Source: Henricia sp. BOLD:AAB3569 (taxonomy: Eukaryota; Echinodermata; Asteroidea; Spinulosida; Echinasteridae). Taken from it: DNA of 64,000 nt. Position numbers and translations under genes: made by a program. Under the pieces are notes generated by a model. That model made no database searches, was not told the origin of the DNA, and was given only the letters and a program-made list of their open reading frames with translations. Where the stretch lies: the NCBI GenBank assembly GCA_037783545.1, contig JBBELK010000109.1, positions 2,790,001-2,854,000 on the forward strand, read 5' to 3'. Below are positions 11,931 through 22,191 of the stretch, piece after piece (the stretch's first letter is position 1; the number at the start of each line of letters is the position of its first letter).

Positions 11931-12320
11931 AGATAAGTTTTTAGTTGTCCAGTTTTGGCGCGCCGCGTGTCGTCAAAGTAAATTCTAAATTTCTGCTAGC
12001 AGAAAATTGGGGTTTTTCAAAAATTATCTTTGCGAAACCAAAAAACCTGAAAATCTACTAGCACAAAACGAGAAAATTGGGTTGTCCGCTTTTGGGGCAT
12101 CACGTTACTTTTTCTAGTGGGAATTAGGAATTTTTTGTTGTCCACTTTTGACGCGCCGCGAAAGTCATCAAAGTAAAATTAAAATTTCTGCTATAATAGC
12201 AGAAAATTTGTTTATTTTAAAAATACTCTTTGCGAAACCAAAAAACCTGAAAATCTACTAGCATAAAATGAGAAATTTGGGTTGTCACTTTGACGCTCCA
12301 TACATTGGCGCGACATGGTT
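11916..12320 (+). repeat. Two-unit tandem repeat with GGCGCGCCGCG
   Basis: Two units of about 200 bases each contain 'agttgtccacttttg', 'gcgccgcg...gtc-tcaaagtaaa' and 'ctctttgcgaaaccaaaaaa'. The same dimer occurs at 45345-45735. It sits directly upstream of the next complex repeat unit. Confidence 0.75.
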
Positions 12321-12530
12321 AGCAAGGTTTGACAACTCGTGTCTTCTGTTACATTCCAGATAGGAGGTATAACATGACTACAACCCACTCCATATTGCCA
12401 CGTGGCAACATGATTTATATGTTACTGTCTCGCAAACGTGGGGGTAGGGAGAGGCGGAGTACATGGTGGAGGGCATCTACCGTGTGGGCTCGATCCAAAT
12501 GGTACTTGCGCTATTGCGTAAAGTGCGTAA

Positions 12531-13506
12531 AGCCTAGTTTCCATATAATCGCAACGCGCGCACGTAGACGAGACGCAAACAACTGCAAGGCAAACACTGA
12601 CGGAAACAATCGGCAAAGTTAAACTTGGCTCAGTCAACTTTGCCGACTGTCTGCGTTAAGCGGGCCTCCCACTGTGCGATTTTTGACACGAATTTCCCAC
12701 GAATTGGTACGATTTGGTACGATTACCAGAGACTGATAACGGACGAAATAACGCCCTAAATGTAATAATTAAAGTTACCGCGAATTGGCGTAGAAAAAAA
12801 TCACATTTCTACTCATTCGAAAATTATATATTAGATTTTCAGTATGTTAAAGGCCCTGTAGATGATCTGTTTTTGAGCGATTCTGCGAATAAAACCATTA
12901 TAAATCAAAAGAAAGACATCAACAAACTCATCCGAAGAAATTTTAGCTTTGTCAAATGTACCACGTTTAAAAAAAAACATGAAAATCCATATGCATTTTC
13001 CTGGCCTTGGCGGGGCGTTTCAAATATTCGTTCTCAGTTGATCGGGTACTAAGTGGCTTGCGTCATGCACTCTGTGGCGCACATACTGCGTGTGCGCGCG
13101 ATCCATAAAAATGCATCGCGTTGGAACACGCACACAGTACACAGCGCCCATGCATTTTGGACCGCGTAGATGCGAACCAAAAATAAGTAAATCGTTTGCA
13201 AACGATCTAAATAATTTCATCTTTACGGATTATTTTCTGGTAAAATTATATCATTTTGAGCGGCAACCTTTCATTGGGTAGTTGCTATTAATTCAATCTT
13301 TACTTTCAGAACTTTTCCCCTGTAAACTCGTCGATTACTTTTTGGGGTCATTGCAAATGATCCACTGGGCCTTTAATGAGTGATTTGTTATACACCAGCC
13401 AGTGTTGGAATGCATTATATTGCAATTAGTTCTAGTTCAGGCACAATTTACCCGTAAATTGACCGGACTATCTCTGCGTTTGTTACGTCTATATGGAAAC
13501 CGGGCT
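12531..13506. mobile_element. PIF/Harbinger-like MITE copy 1 (TAA target duplication)
   Basis: The left end is AGCCTAGTTTCCATATA; the right end complements to AGCCCGGTTTCCATATAG. It is flanked by TAA at 12528-12530 and 13507-13509. The paralogous site at 10803-10805 has one TAA and no element, so the 3-bp duplication is directly shown. TAA/TTA duplications are typical of the PIF/Harbinger superfamily. No transposase is encoded. The copy is lengthened by a nested MITE. Confidence 0.85.
12850..13373. mobile_element. Nested MITE with AAGGCCC ends (TA target)
   Basis: The left end is AAGGCCCTGTAGATGATC; the right end complements to AAGGCCCAGTGGATC. It is flanked by TA on both sides. The sister MITE copies (near 46260 and 47330) read AGTATGTTAATGAG with no insertion, so the borders are defined by an empty site. 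The TA duplication suggests a Tc1/mariner-type relative, but a 3-bp TTA reading cannot be excluded. Confidence 0.8.
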
Positions 13507-13668
13507 TAACTAAATTTGCTCCGTTCATCGGATGGGATTTAAGGCTGTAGTTCCACTATGTTGTGCAACACACTTAAAAATCACAGAGCACGTTTTCGCA
13601 AGGTAAAACAAGCTATAAGCACTTTACACAAAATATTAGATGCGTATATGTGAGCTCGGAAACAGCAT

Positions 13669-14518
13669 CAGGGGTTGATTTCACTAACGTCTTCGTAACT
13701 CGAGATGCGATGGGCTACTGCCCCGTAACTCGTGTTTCGTCCTAAGAACAATTTCAAGAAACTTGCGATGGGTTTAACGATGCATATCTGCCATGGCAAC
13801 GCACCGTAAGCTACGATGAGGCAATGGGTCATCGTAGCGTACATTTTGACCAACGATGGTCGTTGTTTTTGCCGTTTTTGGAAGATGAGACGAACTCTGG
13901 CTCCCCCAAAAACCGATTGCCACTCTTGTTAGATTATATGCTACGCGATATAAACAAGACAAAATGTATATTACGGTACCTACGATTTTAGCTGGGGACA
14001 AAGTGTCGCTTCAAACTGTTTAGTGTCTGATGTTTTCACTGCATGCATGCAAAAACACGAAACATATGCAGTTGGCCATCCATACATTGTCTACGTCGGC
14101 CACAAAGTCGTGTACGTACGCGTGGAATAAAAATTTTAATAATGTCACTGTGTTCTACACGCGTCCTACGCGCAACTTTAAAACGCGCAAAACAAATAGC
14201 GCTCACGCGCTCTGTGACTGCACGAAATAGTACGCGTCGAGTAAGCTGCGCGCCACATTTAACGCACGCGCTTGCACTACGCAGAACGGACACAGGGACT
14301 TTTTAAAGTCGTGTAGCCGACGACCGTTTTATTAAAAACTTAATTTAGAACAGCAAACAGCCTTAGAGTAAATATGCAAATAGCCCTAATCGATAATCGA
14401 ACGCATCGCGCTTACGATAGGTTTGGTGAAATTCACCGCAGCACCCATCGTAGCCACGATCCATCGTAAACTTATTATGGACCTTAACTTACGAAGAGTT
14501 TAGTGAAATCGACCCCTG
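13669..14518. mobile_element. Non-autonomous DNA element with CAGGGGT-GATTTCACTAA ends, copy 1
   Basis: The left end is CAGGGGTTGATTTCACTAAC; the right end complements to CAGGGGTCGATTTCACTAAA. It interrupts repeat unit U2; the uninterrupted form is near 46555. A second copy of nearly equal length lies at 47624-48477. The CAGGGG start is hAT-like, but I could not establish an 8-bp target duplication. No transposase ORF. Confidence 0.7.
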
Positions 14519-15646
14519 GTGTTCTTAGCTGTGACAGACAACACTATACAGTTTCATCAGGCCAATTTTGTTTAATTATATTTATTGCAGACATAAAGAA
14601 AATGCCGTAACATATGGATCGATGGCTTGTATTCCAGTGTCTTGTCAAAATACGATCTATCTCGCGCCTCAAATGTTTTCACTTAATATCTGAAACTGAA
14701 ATGGTCATACACAGATGTTTGAGTAGTTTGACTCCCTAACAGTTGTCAGAAATTATTACTTCGGCACATTACTGCAGGCCAAATGGCATGTTTACAACAG
14801 GATCATTGTGCTCGTTTGAACCATTGGGCATGGTAATCGAAACTCCCGAGTAGAACTGCGTTCTTGGGGTGACAGTTATACGTGAAAGAGAGTGTATGGT
14901 TTGAATCTTTTCATTTCAAAATAGTTTGAAGTATTGGCTGTGGTTGTTGAGAAAATATTGCCTCAAAATTTCAGTGAAAATGAGCTCCAGCATATAGAAG
15001 ATCTTATCATGTTTTAGGTTGTTCTTTTTCTCCTGTACTATCAAAAACATGCAGTTAACTTACTAAAGTTGCGAGTAAATTACTGGTAGCCAGCTAGATC
15101 ACGTCCAGCTGGAGCCATCCATTCTTTGCCAGCCATCTTTGTTCAAAAGTGTTCGTCATCCACTCCCCACTATACGGGAAAATAGAATCTTAACCCCTGC
15201 AGGTCGGACGTGAAGCCGTTCAGCTGCCGTCCTCTCTCGTGAGGTCTGAACGCGGGACCACTCTGGACTACTCTGGAGCTTATCGTAAGCAACTCTGCCG
15301 TGTTCTGGAAAGGACGGCTGGGAGCCGAGTGTTTTGAACTGTTCAAAACGCTCGGGAGGAAGGCCGAAAAACGTGAATCAAACATGCTCAGAACGAGAAG
15401 AAGTCAGTAGTCCAACACGAAATGGAAAACAGTTTGATAGATCGTGAGATAGATCGTAGTTTGACAAGACAAAAATATCCACCCTAAAAGAAACGTATGA
15501 AATGCATTTTACAAGTTGTCGGTCCATTATGTTACGATATTTTCATTTTGTCTGCATTAGGCAAAGTTTTCCTGATAAAACTATACAGTCAGTTAGGAAC
15601 AATCAGTGAGGAACAACTGCACTACCGTGATTCGAGACCACCAGTT

Positions 15647-15722
15647 GGCTTTATAGCTCAATAATTTGGTAGGGCGTCTGTACGTTAGCAGAAGGTCCGC
15701 GGTTCGAATCCCGGTGGAGCCA
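15647..15722 (+). tRNA. Degenerate tRNA-like sequence (pseudogene or SINE head)
   Basis: A 76-base stretch starts GGCTTTA and ends TGGAGCCA, which pair as a 7-bp acceptor stem. It has an A-box-like TAGCTCAAT-TTGGTAGGGC and a B box GGTTCGAATCCC. The anticodon stem TCTGT/GCAGA closes a loop of only six bases, and the T stem has two mismatches, so it is unlikely to be a working tRNA. Confidence 0.5.
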
Positions 15723-16111
15723 ATTTCCTTTTCACCGCATCCAGATTTCCCAAACTCGATCATGGACATTTGTTCACATTTATGTATTCGCACGTCGGGA
15801 AGAAAAACCATTTTACCACACTGGAATTATGGGTTCAGAGTCCAATGATTTATTAATATAATCCAACAAATGATTACCAAAACATCGTCAACTGAATTAA
15901 ATATCTTTATCAGTTGGTCCCCCTGTACTAAGATTTATATGGAACAACGAAGGACCAACTGACAACTCACATGTAGCTAACAGTCTGATTTATCAATATA
16001 AACCCATAATCACAAAAATGGAACAAATCGTAGAAGCAAGAATCCAAACACATCAAGGGTTTTCTTAAACCTCAAAAGGCATTTTAACATAGGAATACTG
16101 CAATAACTTAA

Positions 16112-16200
16112 GAGAGTTGTTTTTGTGGGGCCGAACCGCCACGAGACGGCCTATGCACTGACGTCTTGCATAGGTCGGCTCCCCCACGAAAACAAACGGC
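16112..16200. other. Two-part hairpin of about 85 bases
   Basis: The outer arms (GTTTTTGTGGGGCCGA on the left, complemented by TCGGCTCCCCCACGAAAAC on the right) enclose an inner stem GGCCTATGCA/TGCATAGGTC. The fold is specific for a non-repeat region. The region 15730-16750 otherwise shows no gene. Confidence 0.45.
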
Positions 16201-16754
16201 CGCTAGCTACACGATGAGAATGGAAAAAAAAAGTTTTTTTTTATTGTTTTAAATAATCGCTAACCTTTTGGCGATACCGAGTTTATATACGACCCGCTAT
16301 GGTCGAACACTGATAATATAACAAAGTAATTCAAAAAGTATTATATTTGTATCAGTAATCTTATGTTATCAGTCTTCGAAAACGGAATTAAATCTTAAAC
16401 ACGTTTCCTTGTTTAAGCATTAGTTAGTTTGTATAAACCGTGTTCTTGTCAGTGTTGGGCATAAGGCGTCAGATCACCATCGCCCCATTCAACTTATCTG
16501 TGCGACTGACAACAAAATAAAAAATACTAATACCACATCAAAGGCAATATGTAGATCCTATCCGAAAAAAACAATACCCTTATTAATTTTGTAACGTCGG
16601 ACCAGAGCCGAATCAATAGACCGCATGGAATATCCGCCACCCCGTGCGGAACAATGCAAGCACAATATGTGCAGTCATGCCTATCCTCGCGACAGAAAGA
16701 AACCGCCCTATATAAGATGGCGGCTCCTATAATATTGCGGTTAACAAACCACTG

Positions 16755-16890
16755 AAATGTGATGTCGGTTGCCAAGGTAATAAAGTGCAAACGCCCGCCA
16801 GCAATTTGCAACGTCCCTTGCCAAAGGGCAGGAAAATAGTTTACTGGTTTAGTGTAGACCCAAAAATCATGGCAACATCCAAAAGTATCC
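16755..16890. mobile_element. X-box MITE copy 1
   Basis: It contains GTTGCCAAGGTAAT near the left end and ATCATGGCAACATCC near the right end, with 'aaatagtttactggttta' between them. The same order of blocks occurs at 51545-51690 and 63540-63705, which defines a small dispersed inverted-repeat family. Confidence 0.55.
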
Positions 16891-16894
16891 CTAA

Positions 16895-17175
16895 AGTAAG
16901 GTTCATCTGTGAAAATTTTTTAAAGAAGCTGATTTCAACTGATGTTGGTAGGTGTGGGTATCAACATTTACCAAAAAAAAGTGAGCTGGGATAGGGGGTG
17001 GGGAAATTGCGTTTTCGGGGGTCAAAGGTCATTGACCCCAACTTTTGCTCAAAGTATATCGTGTTTGGTCTCAAATGAAAGGAAATTTAATTTTAAACAC
17101 TGAAAGTGATATTCATTTCATCATTTAATACGTCTGTAAAAAGTTAAGCGTGATTGAAGATGTGGCGCTGGTTAA
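16895..17175 (+). repeat. Inverted-repeat arm A (partner at 22912-23190)
   Basis: About 280 bases matching the complement of 22912-23190, including 'gtgagctggga', 'ggggtcaaaggtcattgacc' and 'tatatcgtgtttggtctcaa'. It contains a DR1-like GGGTCAAAGGTCA near 17019. The two arms bracket the minisatellite and the LINE. Confidence 0.8.
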
Positions 17176-17333
17176 CAGGGTATTTCCCGCTATTCACAAT
17201 TTAGGAAACCTTTGAACTCTATCATGACACATGAATATGTATCTTTGAAGATATACCACATTATTCTGAGGCTGCTGTCGAACAGTTCAGTGCACATAAA
17301 GTACAAATATGCACTAAGAAATACAAATTACAG

Positions 17334-18096
17334 TCTGAAGCCATCCCGGCCCAGTCTGAATAAGCCATCCCGGCCCAACCTGAAGCCATCTTAGCCAAGC
17401 CCAATGCCCTCCCAGCTCAGCCAAAAACCACAAAACCCCAGCCCGAAGCCATCCCGGCCCAGTCTAAAGCCAACCCGGCCCAACCTGAAGCCATTCCAGC
17501 CAAGCCCGAAGCCATCTCAGCCAAGTCTAATGCCCTCCCAGCTCAGCCCAAACACCAAAACCCCAGCCATATGCCATCCCAGCCCAGCCCGAAGCCATCC
17601 CGGCCCAGCCCAAATCAATCCCAGCCCAAACCGAAGATACCCCGAGCCCAGCCCGAAGCCATTCCGGCCCAGCCTAAAGCCACCCCAGGCCCAGCCCGAA
17701 GCCACTGCACCCCGACCCAACGTAAAGACTTCCCAGTGCAGCCCGGAACCCTCCCAACCTTGTCCAAAGCCTTAATTCTCAGCTCTGCCCGAAGCCATCC
17801 CAGTTAAGTTCAGCCCAAAGCCATCCTGGCCCAGCCCGAAGTCATCCCACAGCTTCAGGCTGGACTAGGGTGGCCTTCAGACTTGGCCTGAGGGCTTTGG
17901 GCTGAGCCGGGGTAGCTTTGGGCTGGGCCGGGGTTGCTTCGTGCTGGGCTGGGGTGGCTTCAGGCTGGGCTTTTGGACTTCAGGTTTTTGCTGGGAGGGC
18001 ATTGGGCTGGGGCTGGATGACTTCGGGTTGGGCCGGGATGGCTTCGGGCTGGGGTTTTGGGGTTTGGGCATAACTGGGAGGGCATTGAGCTTGGCT
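17334..18096. repeat. 21-bp minisatellite that switches orientation
   Basis: The unit is about 21 bases, gccatcccggcccagcccgaa, encoding the heptapeptide AIPAQPE in one frame, so long proline-rich frames arise without being genes. From 17334 to about 17850 the unit is on the plus strand; from about 17862 onward it is on the minus strand, giving a fold-back structure. The inverted half is interrupted by the LINE at 18102 and resumes at 22192-22232. Confidence 0.85.
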
Positions 18097-18101
18097 TAGA
18101 T

Positions 18102-21100
18102 TTATTCCATTTATTTACCCAGGGTGTGCCCAAACAGTTTATAGAAACTGGTTTCCATTGGGGCCCTGCAAACACACATAGAACAAATGTACTAAATTGA
18201 ACAACTTCATAATTACTAACAAACTGGAATAAGATACATTTGTACAACAACTACAACATAAAAAACACGAATGGTTACAGAAGAACAACATCACAAGTAA
18301 TTATTATACATGCATGTGACACTAAAATTTACGCTAATTACGGGAAGGGCGAAAAACCCGCAAAAACTCTTTTTAAGAGAAAACAATTTTAAAAATGGGA
18401 AAATTTCCCTCCGGCTCCAAAATTAAAGTTTGATTTTATGGCAACCAAGTCATACGACTCCGTAAATTAGCATTTCTCACTTGAAGTTGATCATGTGAAT
18501 ATTATGTGTATGTTTGGCGAAGTGCCGATTTGAATGAGCTCAAAGAAGACATAGTTCTAAGGTGAGCACTAAGGCTGTTCCAAATTGCGGCGCCAGTTAC
18601 AGCAAAACTCGAGGCGTAAGACCCCTTTCGTGCAAAGGGAATTTTCAGTGTCTTTTCGGCAGATTGACGAGTTTCTCGAGTTTGTACGTAAGGTGTAAAT
18701 AGACTTGCCATATACTGCGGGGCCAAGGAATTGATGCTTTTAAAGACGAATATAGCTTTCTTGTATTTAACTCTCTCTGGATAGGCAAGCCAGTCGAGCT
18801 TTTTAAACATGTCAGCTGATGGCGTTAGGAAATCGCATTTCAGTATTATTCTGGCTGCACGTTTGAGGCATTTGTTCAAGACATTGTTATGAGATGCGTA
18901 ACGGTCACCCCATAATGTGCAACAATAATCTAGACTAGGCATGACTAAGCTTAACATAAGGGTGTTCATGTGCTGTTGAGTTACACAGTCGCGAATTCTT
19001 TTTAACATAGCTAATTTCGAGAAAACTGTCTTCTTTACATATTCGACATGTTGGTTCCAACTTAAGGTTTCGTCAATAATAACACCCAAGCATTTAAACG
19101 ATTTAACGTTATGCACTTGATCATTATTAATGTGTACTCTGAGCTCATGCGCGCTTATCTTTTTCTTTGAGCCAATTAGCATACATTTAGTTTTACTGGC
19201 ATTAATTTTGATTTTATTTTTAACGGACCACAGATGAATCATGTCTAATGACTTGTTAAGGCTAGTTTCAATTTCGACAATGCTTTCGGAACTGCAAGTT
19301 AGTGTGGAGTCATCGGCATACATATATAGCTTATCGGATACATAAAGAGGCAGGTCATATGTATATACAAGAAACAATAATGGGCCCAGAATTGATCCTT
19401 GTGGTACACCGACACTTATAGGCAAGGATTCTGATATATGTTTACTAATATTAACGGTTTGACTGCGATCACTGAGATAGGACTTAAACCAGTTTATTAC
19501 CGAAATCGACATGTTCAGCTTTTCTAATTTTTCTAAAAGAATGTTATGGTCAACGCAGTCAAATGCCTTACTGAAATCTAGGAAAACTGTTCCGGTCATT
19601 CTCCCGTGATCCATAGCTTGAAGACACTCGTTTGTTAAATCGTTTAGTGTACTTTCTGTCGAGTGCAAAGGCCGAAATCCAGATTGACAGACAGGAATGA
19701 AATTATTTTCATCAAGGTACGAGTACATGTTCGAGTGTATCCATCTTTCTAGGATTTTAGAGATAATCGGCAAGATTGATATAGGTCGGTAATTACATGC
19801 GTTGCACTTATCGCCTCCTTTATGAATAGGTGTAACTGAAGCATGTTTCCATGCCTTGGGATACTGTTCATTTATTATGGAGAGGTTAAATATATGCGTT
19901 AAAGACTTAGTAATAAAAGGTGCAGCCATTTTAATCATATTAACGCTAATACCATCTGGGCCTGTTGCTTTCCCAACCGACAAAGATGCAATTTGCTTTT
20001 TGACAAACTCTTCTGGGATACTAGGGAGAGAACAATGCTCGTAATCTGGTGAAGAAACAAGAGAATGGTCGTGAGAATCATCGGCCTCATTTGAACTTGT
20101 GTGATTCTCAGCGGCCATACGTACACCAATTGTTGAAAAATATTCATTAAAATTATTTGCGATGTCGGTAGGGTCATCAACATATTCTCCGTTTGAGGAG
20201 ATGATTGAACTCGGGACACATTTTTGTTTATTGGGAAGGACTTCTTTAAGTTTCTTCCACAAGAGTGATGAGTTATCCTTATTTTCCTCAATTGCCGAAG
20301 TGAAATATTCGCTTTTCTTTTGTCTAACTTTGTTAGTAACATAATTTCTTAACTTTTTGTACATATCCCAATTTTTCGATGAGCGCGACTTTTTAGCTAC
20401 ACTATGTGCACGATCTCGTTGGCGCATTAGTTGGAGCAATTCTCCATCAAGCCATGGTATGGTGCCGCTTCGAGCACGCTTGGACTTGATTGGAGCATGG
20501 TGGTTAATAACAGCCATAAAAATCGAGTGCCAGATAAACCACGCTTCGTCAACATGTTGACAGTTTATAACATACTCCCATGGAGCATTGCGGAGGTCAT
20601 TGTGAAACGTTTCGGTATCAATATCCTTCAGGCGTCGAAAATTAATTAAACGACACCCTTTGCGAGGCGTTTTCCAATTATGTATGCCGTAAATAAGAAA
20701 ATGATCACTTATGAGGGTTTGCAACACTCCGCATGCGCTAACAAGATCGGGATGCGTACTAAAAATCAGATCAATAGTTGTTTGGGTGAACTGCGTTACT
20801 CGAGTTGGTTCTTGTATTAACTGCTCCATTTGGAAGAGATTCATGCAAGAGAGTATAGGATTGGGTGCATTAACATCCGCTGCATCACTGTTAAAGTCAC
20901 CGAGTACAATCATTTCTTTAAATTCACAGGACGCCTTTTCAGTAATATCGGTTAGGTTATCTAAAAACTCGACAGTACTCGATGGTGGTCTATAAACAGA
21001 ACTCATAAGTACTGGCTGTCTTTGCTTACACCTAATTTCGACCCAAATACATTCGACATCATCATGTTCAAGATCACATCGGCGAGTAAAATTTAGCGTG

Positions 21101-22191
21101 TCTCTAATATACATGGCTACCCCGCCACCGTGGCGATTTCTGTCTTTTCTAACAATAGAATACCCAGGCAGTGCGATCTCACCGTCAGAAATCGTGCCGT
21201 CACAGAAAGTTTCATTTAGACACATAACATCAAATGGTTTTCTTGAGAACAGTATCTTAAATTGGTCAAATTTGTTGATGATACTTCTTACGTTAAGGTG
21301 AGCATAAGAAAAGTCCCCGTCGCTATGACTATGTATGATACCATCTTTTAGGCTTACATTTGACCCCTGCTTTGTGGATTTAGAAGTTGTCTGACCTCCT
21401 GGAGATACTCTATCCATTCCTGGTTCGGAGTGCGGGGGTGAGGGACTCTCATCCCGTGATGTGGGATGTATGGGTGGTTCGGGATGTATGGGTGGTTCCG
21501 GGTGGGTTGACGTTGTGTCTGCGGACGGTACTGGTTTGCCTTCCGAAAATCCATTTGTGTATTTTCCGTAGCCGGTTTCTTGAGGGCGTCGGAATACAAC
21601 CCCCCGTCGACAGCATGTGGCCGTTTCGGTGGTCCGTAGATGTGCCGAATGATGTTTTTGGCGAGAATACACACACCCTGGGAATTCAGATGTACGCCGT
21701 CTGTCACAAGATGGTTCGGCGTTATCCCCCCATTGTCGATGAACCCCCATTTGTTACACTCCGCGGTGCGTTTTAGCATGTTATTCGCATCGTCGACGGC
21801 CTTACGCCTAGATTCTGACGCGACTCCACGGTGGATAATTGATGAAATTGTCACTTTCTTTGGCTGAAGCGCTTCCCCGAGAGACGTAATTTTGGCAGTC
21901 ATGGTGTTGGCGTCGTCCGTTGTGTTGTTGGAACCGACGTGGAGTATTACCTCCGATACGCCGTATTTAGACGATAACTGCTGAGCCTCATGAGTAACAG
22001 TTTCAATCTTTGCGCCTCGCATTGTTTGGCAAACTACCTTTGATTTCTTGCTTAGTTTCCTAGGTTGCAGGTGTTTGATCATGGAGTCACCGATGATAAG
22101 AATGTCCGCAGACGCAGTGGGGGTCGGTGGCTCTGTCTTTTTGCGATGCTGTTCCTTGTGTCTCTCGCGGTACTTCTTCAGCTGTTCTTCA
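18102..22191 (-). mobile_element. CR1/L2-group LINE with two open ORFs, inserted in the minisatellite
   Basis: A 4.1-kb non-LTR retrotransposon on the minus strand. ORF1 carries an SGNH-hydrolase domain; ORF2 carries an APE-type endonuclease and a reverse transcriptase. The 3' end is near 18102, with 'gggcacaccctgggtaaata' followed by AATAAA-type repeats. TAGAT lies on both sides (18097-18101 and 22192-22196), and joining the flanks restores a minisatellite-like sequence. ORF1 probably begins inside the original protein, so the copy is 5'-truncated. Both frames are open, so the insertion looks young. Confidence 0.88.
18502..21750 (-). CDS. LINE ORF2: AP-like endonuclease and reverse transcriptase
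   Basis: An uninterrupted frame of 1082 residues. Endonuclease, about residues 147-360: HLNVRS (Asn153), LNET (Glu180), GDFN (284-287) and SDH (348-350), all catalytic positions present. Reverse transcriptase, about 580-860: NYRPIS (653-658), motif A LDFSKAFD (724-731), GVPQGSILGP (781-790) and the catalytic YADD (811-814). A thumb-like region containing LGVIIDETLSW follows, and a tail ending in WNSL. This protein would nick the target and prime reverse transcription there, in the nucleus. Roughly the first 131 residues overlap ORF1 in another frame and contain a Pro-rich HPEPPIHPEPPIHP, so the true start is uncertain: an internal Met near residue 112, reinitiation after the ORF1 stop, or frameshifting. 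Apparently complete. Confidence 0.9.
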   Translation of the reverse strand: MGVHRQWGDNAEPSCDRRRTSEFPGCVYSRQKHHSAHLRTTETATCCRRGVVFRRPQETGYGKYTNGFSEGKPVPSADTTSTHPEPPIHPEPPIHPTSRDESPSPPHSEPGMDRVSPGGQTTSKSTKQGSNVSLKDGIIHSHSDGDFSYAHLNVRSIINKFDQFKILFSRKPFDVMCLNETFCDGTISDGEIALPGYSIVRKDRNRHGGGVAMYIRDTLNFTRRCDLEHDDVECIWVEIRCKQRQPVLMSSVYRPPSSTVEFLDNLTDITEKASCEFKEMIVLGDFNSDAADVNAPNPILSCMNLFQMEQLIQEPTRVTQFTQTTIDLIFSTHPDLVSACGVLQTLISDHFLIYGIHNWKTPRKGCRLINFRRLKDIDTETFHNDLRNAPWEYVINCQHVDEAWFIWHSIFMAVINHHAPIKSKRARSGTIPWLDGELLQLMRQRDRAHSVAKKSRSSKNWDMYKKLRNYVTNKVRQKKSEYFTSAIEENKDNSSLLWKKLKEVLPNKQKCVPSSIISSNGEYVDDPTDIANNFNEYFSTIGVRMAAENHTSSNEADDSHDHSLVSSPDYEHCSLPSIPEEFVKKQIASLSVGKATGPDGISVNMIKMAAPFITKSLTHIFNLSIINEQYPKAWKHASVTPIHKGGDKCNACNYRPISILPIISKILERWIHSNMYSYLDENNFIPVCQSGFRPLHSTESTLNDLTNECLQAMDHGRMTGTVFLDFSKAFDCVDHNILLEKLEKLNMSISVINWFKSYLSDRSQTVNISKHISESLPISVGVPQGSILGPLLFLVYTYDLPLYVSDKLYMYADDSTLTCSSESIVEIETSLNKSLDMIHLWSVKNKIKINASKTKCMLIGSKKKISAHELRVHINNDQVHNVKSFKCLGVIIDETLSWNQHVEYVKKTVFSKLAMLKRIRDCVTQQHMNTLMLSLVMPSLDYCCTLWGDRYASHNNVLNKCLKRAARIILKCDFLTPSADMFKKLDWLAYPERVKYKKAIFVFKSINSLAPQYMASLFTPYVQTRETRQSAEKTLKIPFARKGSYASSFAVTGAAIWNSLSAHLRTMSSLSSFKSALRQTYT

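Larger units (their letters stand above)
12316..15240 (+). repeat. Complex repeat unit copy U2, enlarged by three insertions
   Basis: Homologous to U1 but enlarged by three elements: a Harbinger-like MITE (12531), a TA-flanked MITE nested inside it (12850) and an element of about 850 bp with CAGGGGT ends (13669). Downstream of these, 14519-15240 again matches U1, including the uninterrupted counterpart of the SINE site at about 15100. Confidence 0.8.

Noticed and set aside
15647-15722. Functional tRNA gene
   Set aside because: Six-base anticodon loop and a mismatched T stem; more likely a tRNA pseudogene or SINE head.
17404-17807. Proline-rich frames of up to 123 codons
   Set aside because: Products of the 21-bp minisatellite, whose length is a multiple of three; similar frames appear on both strands.
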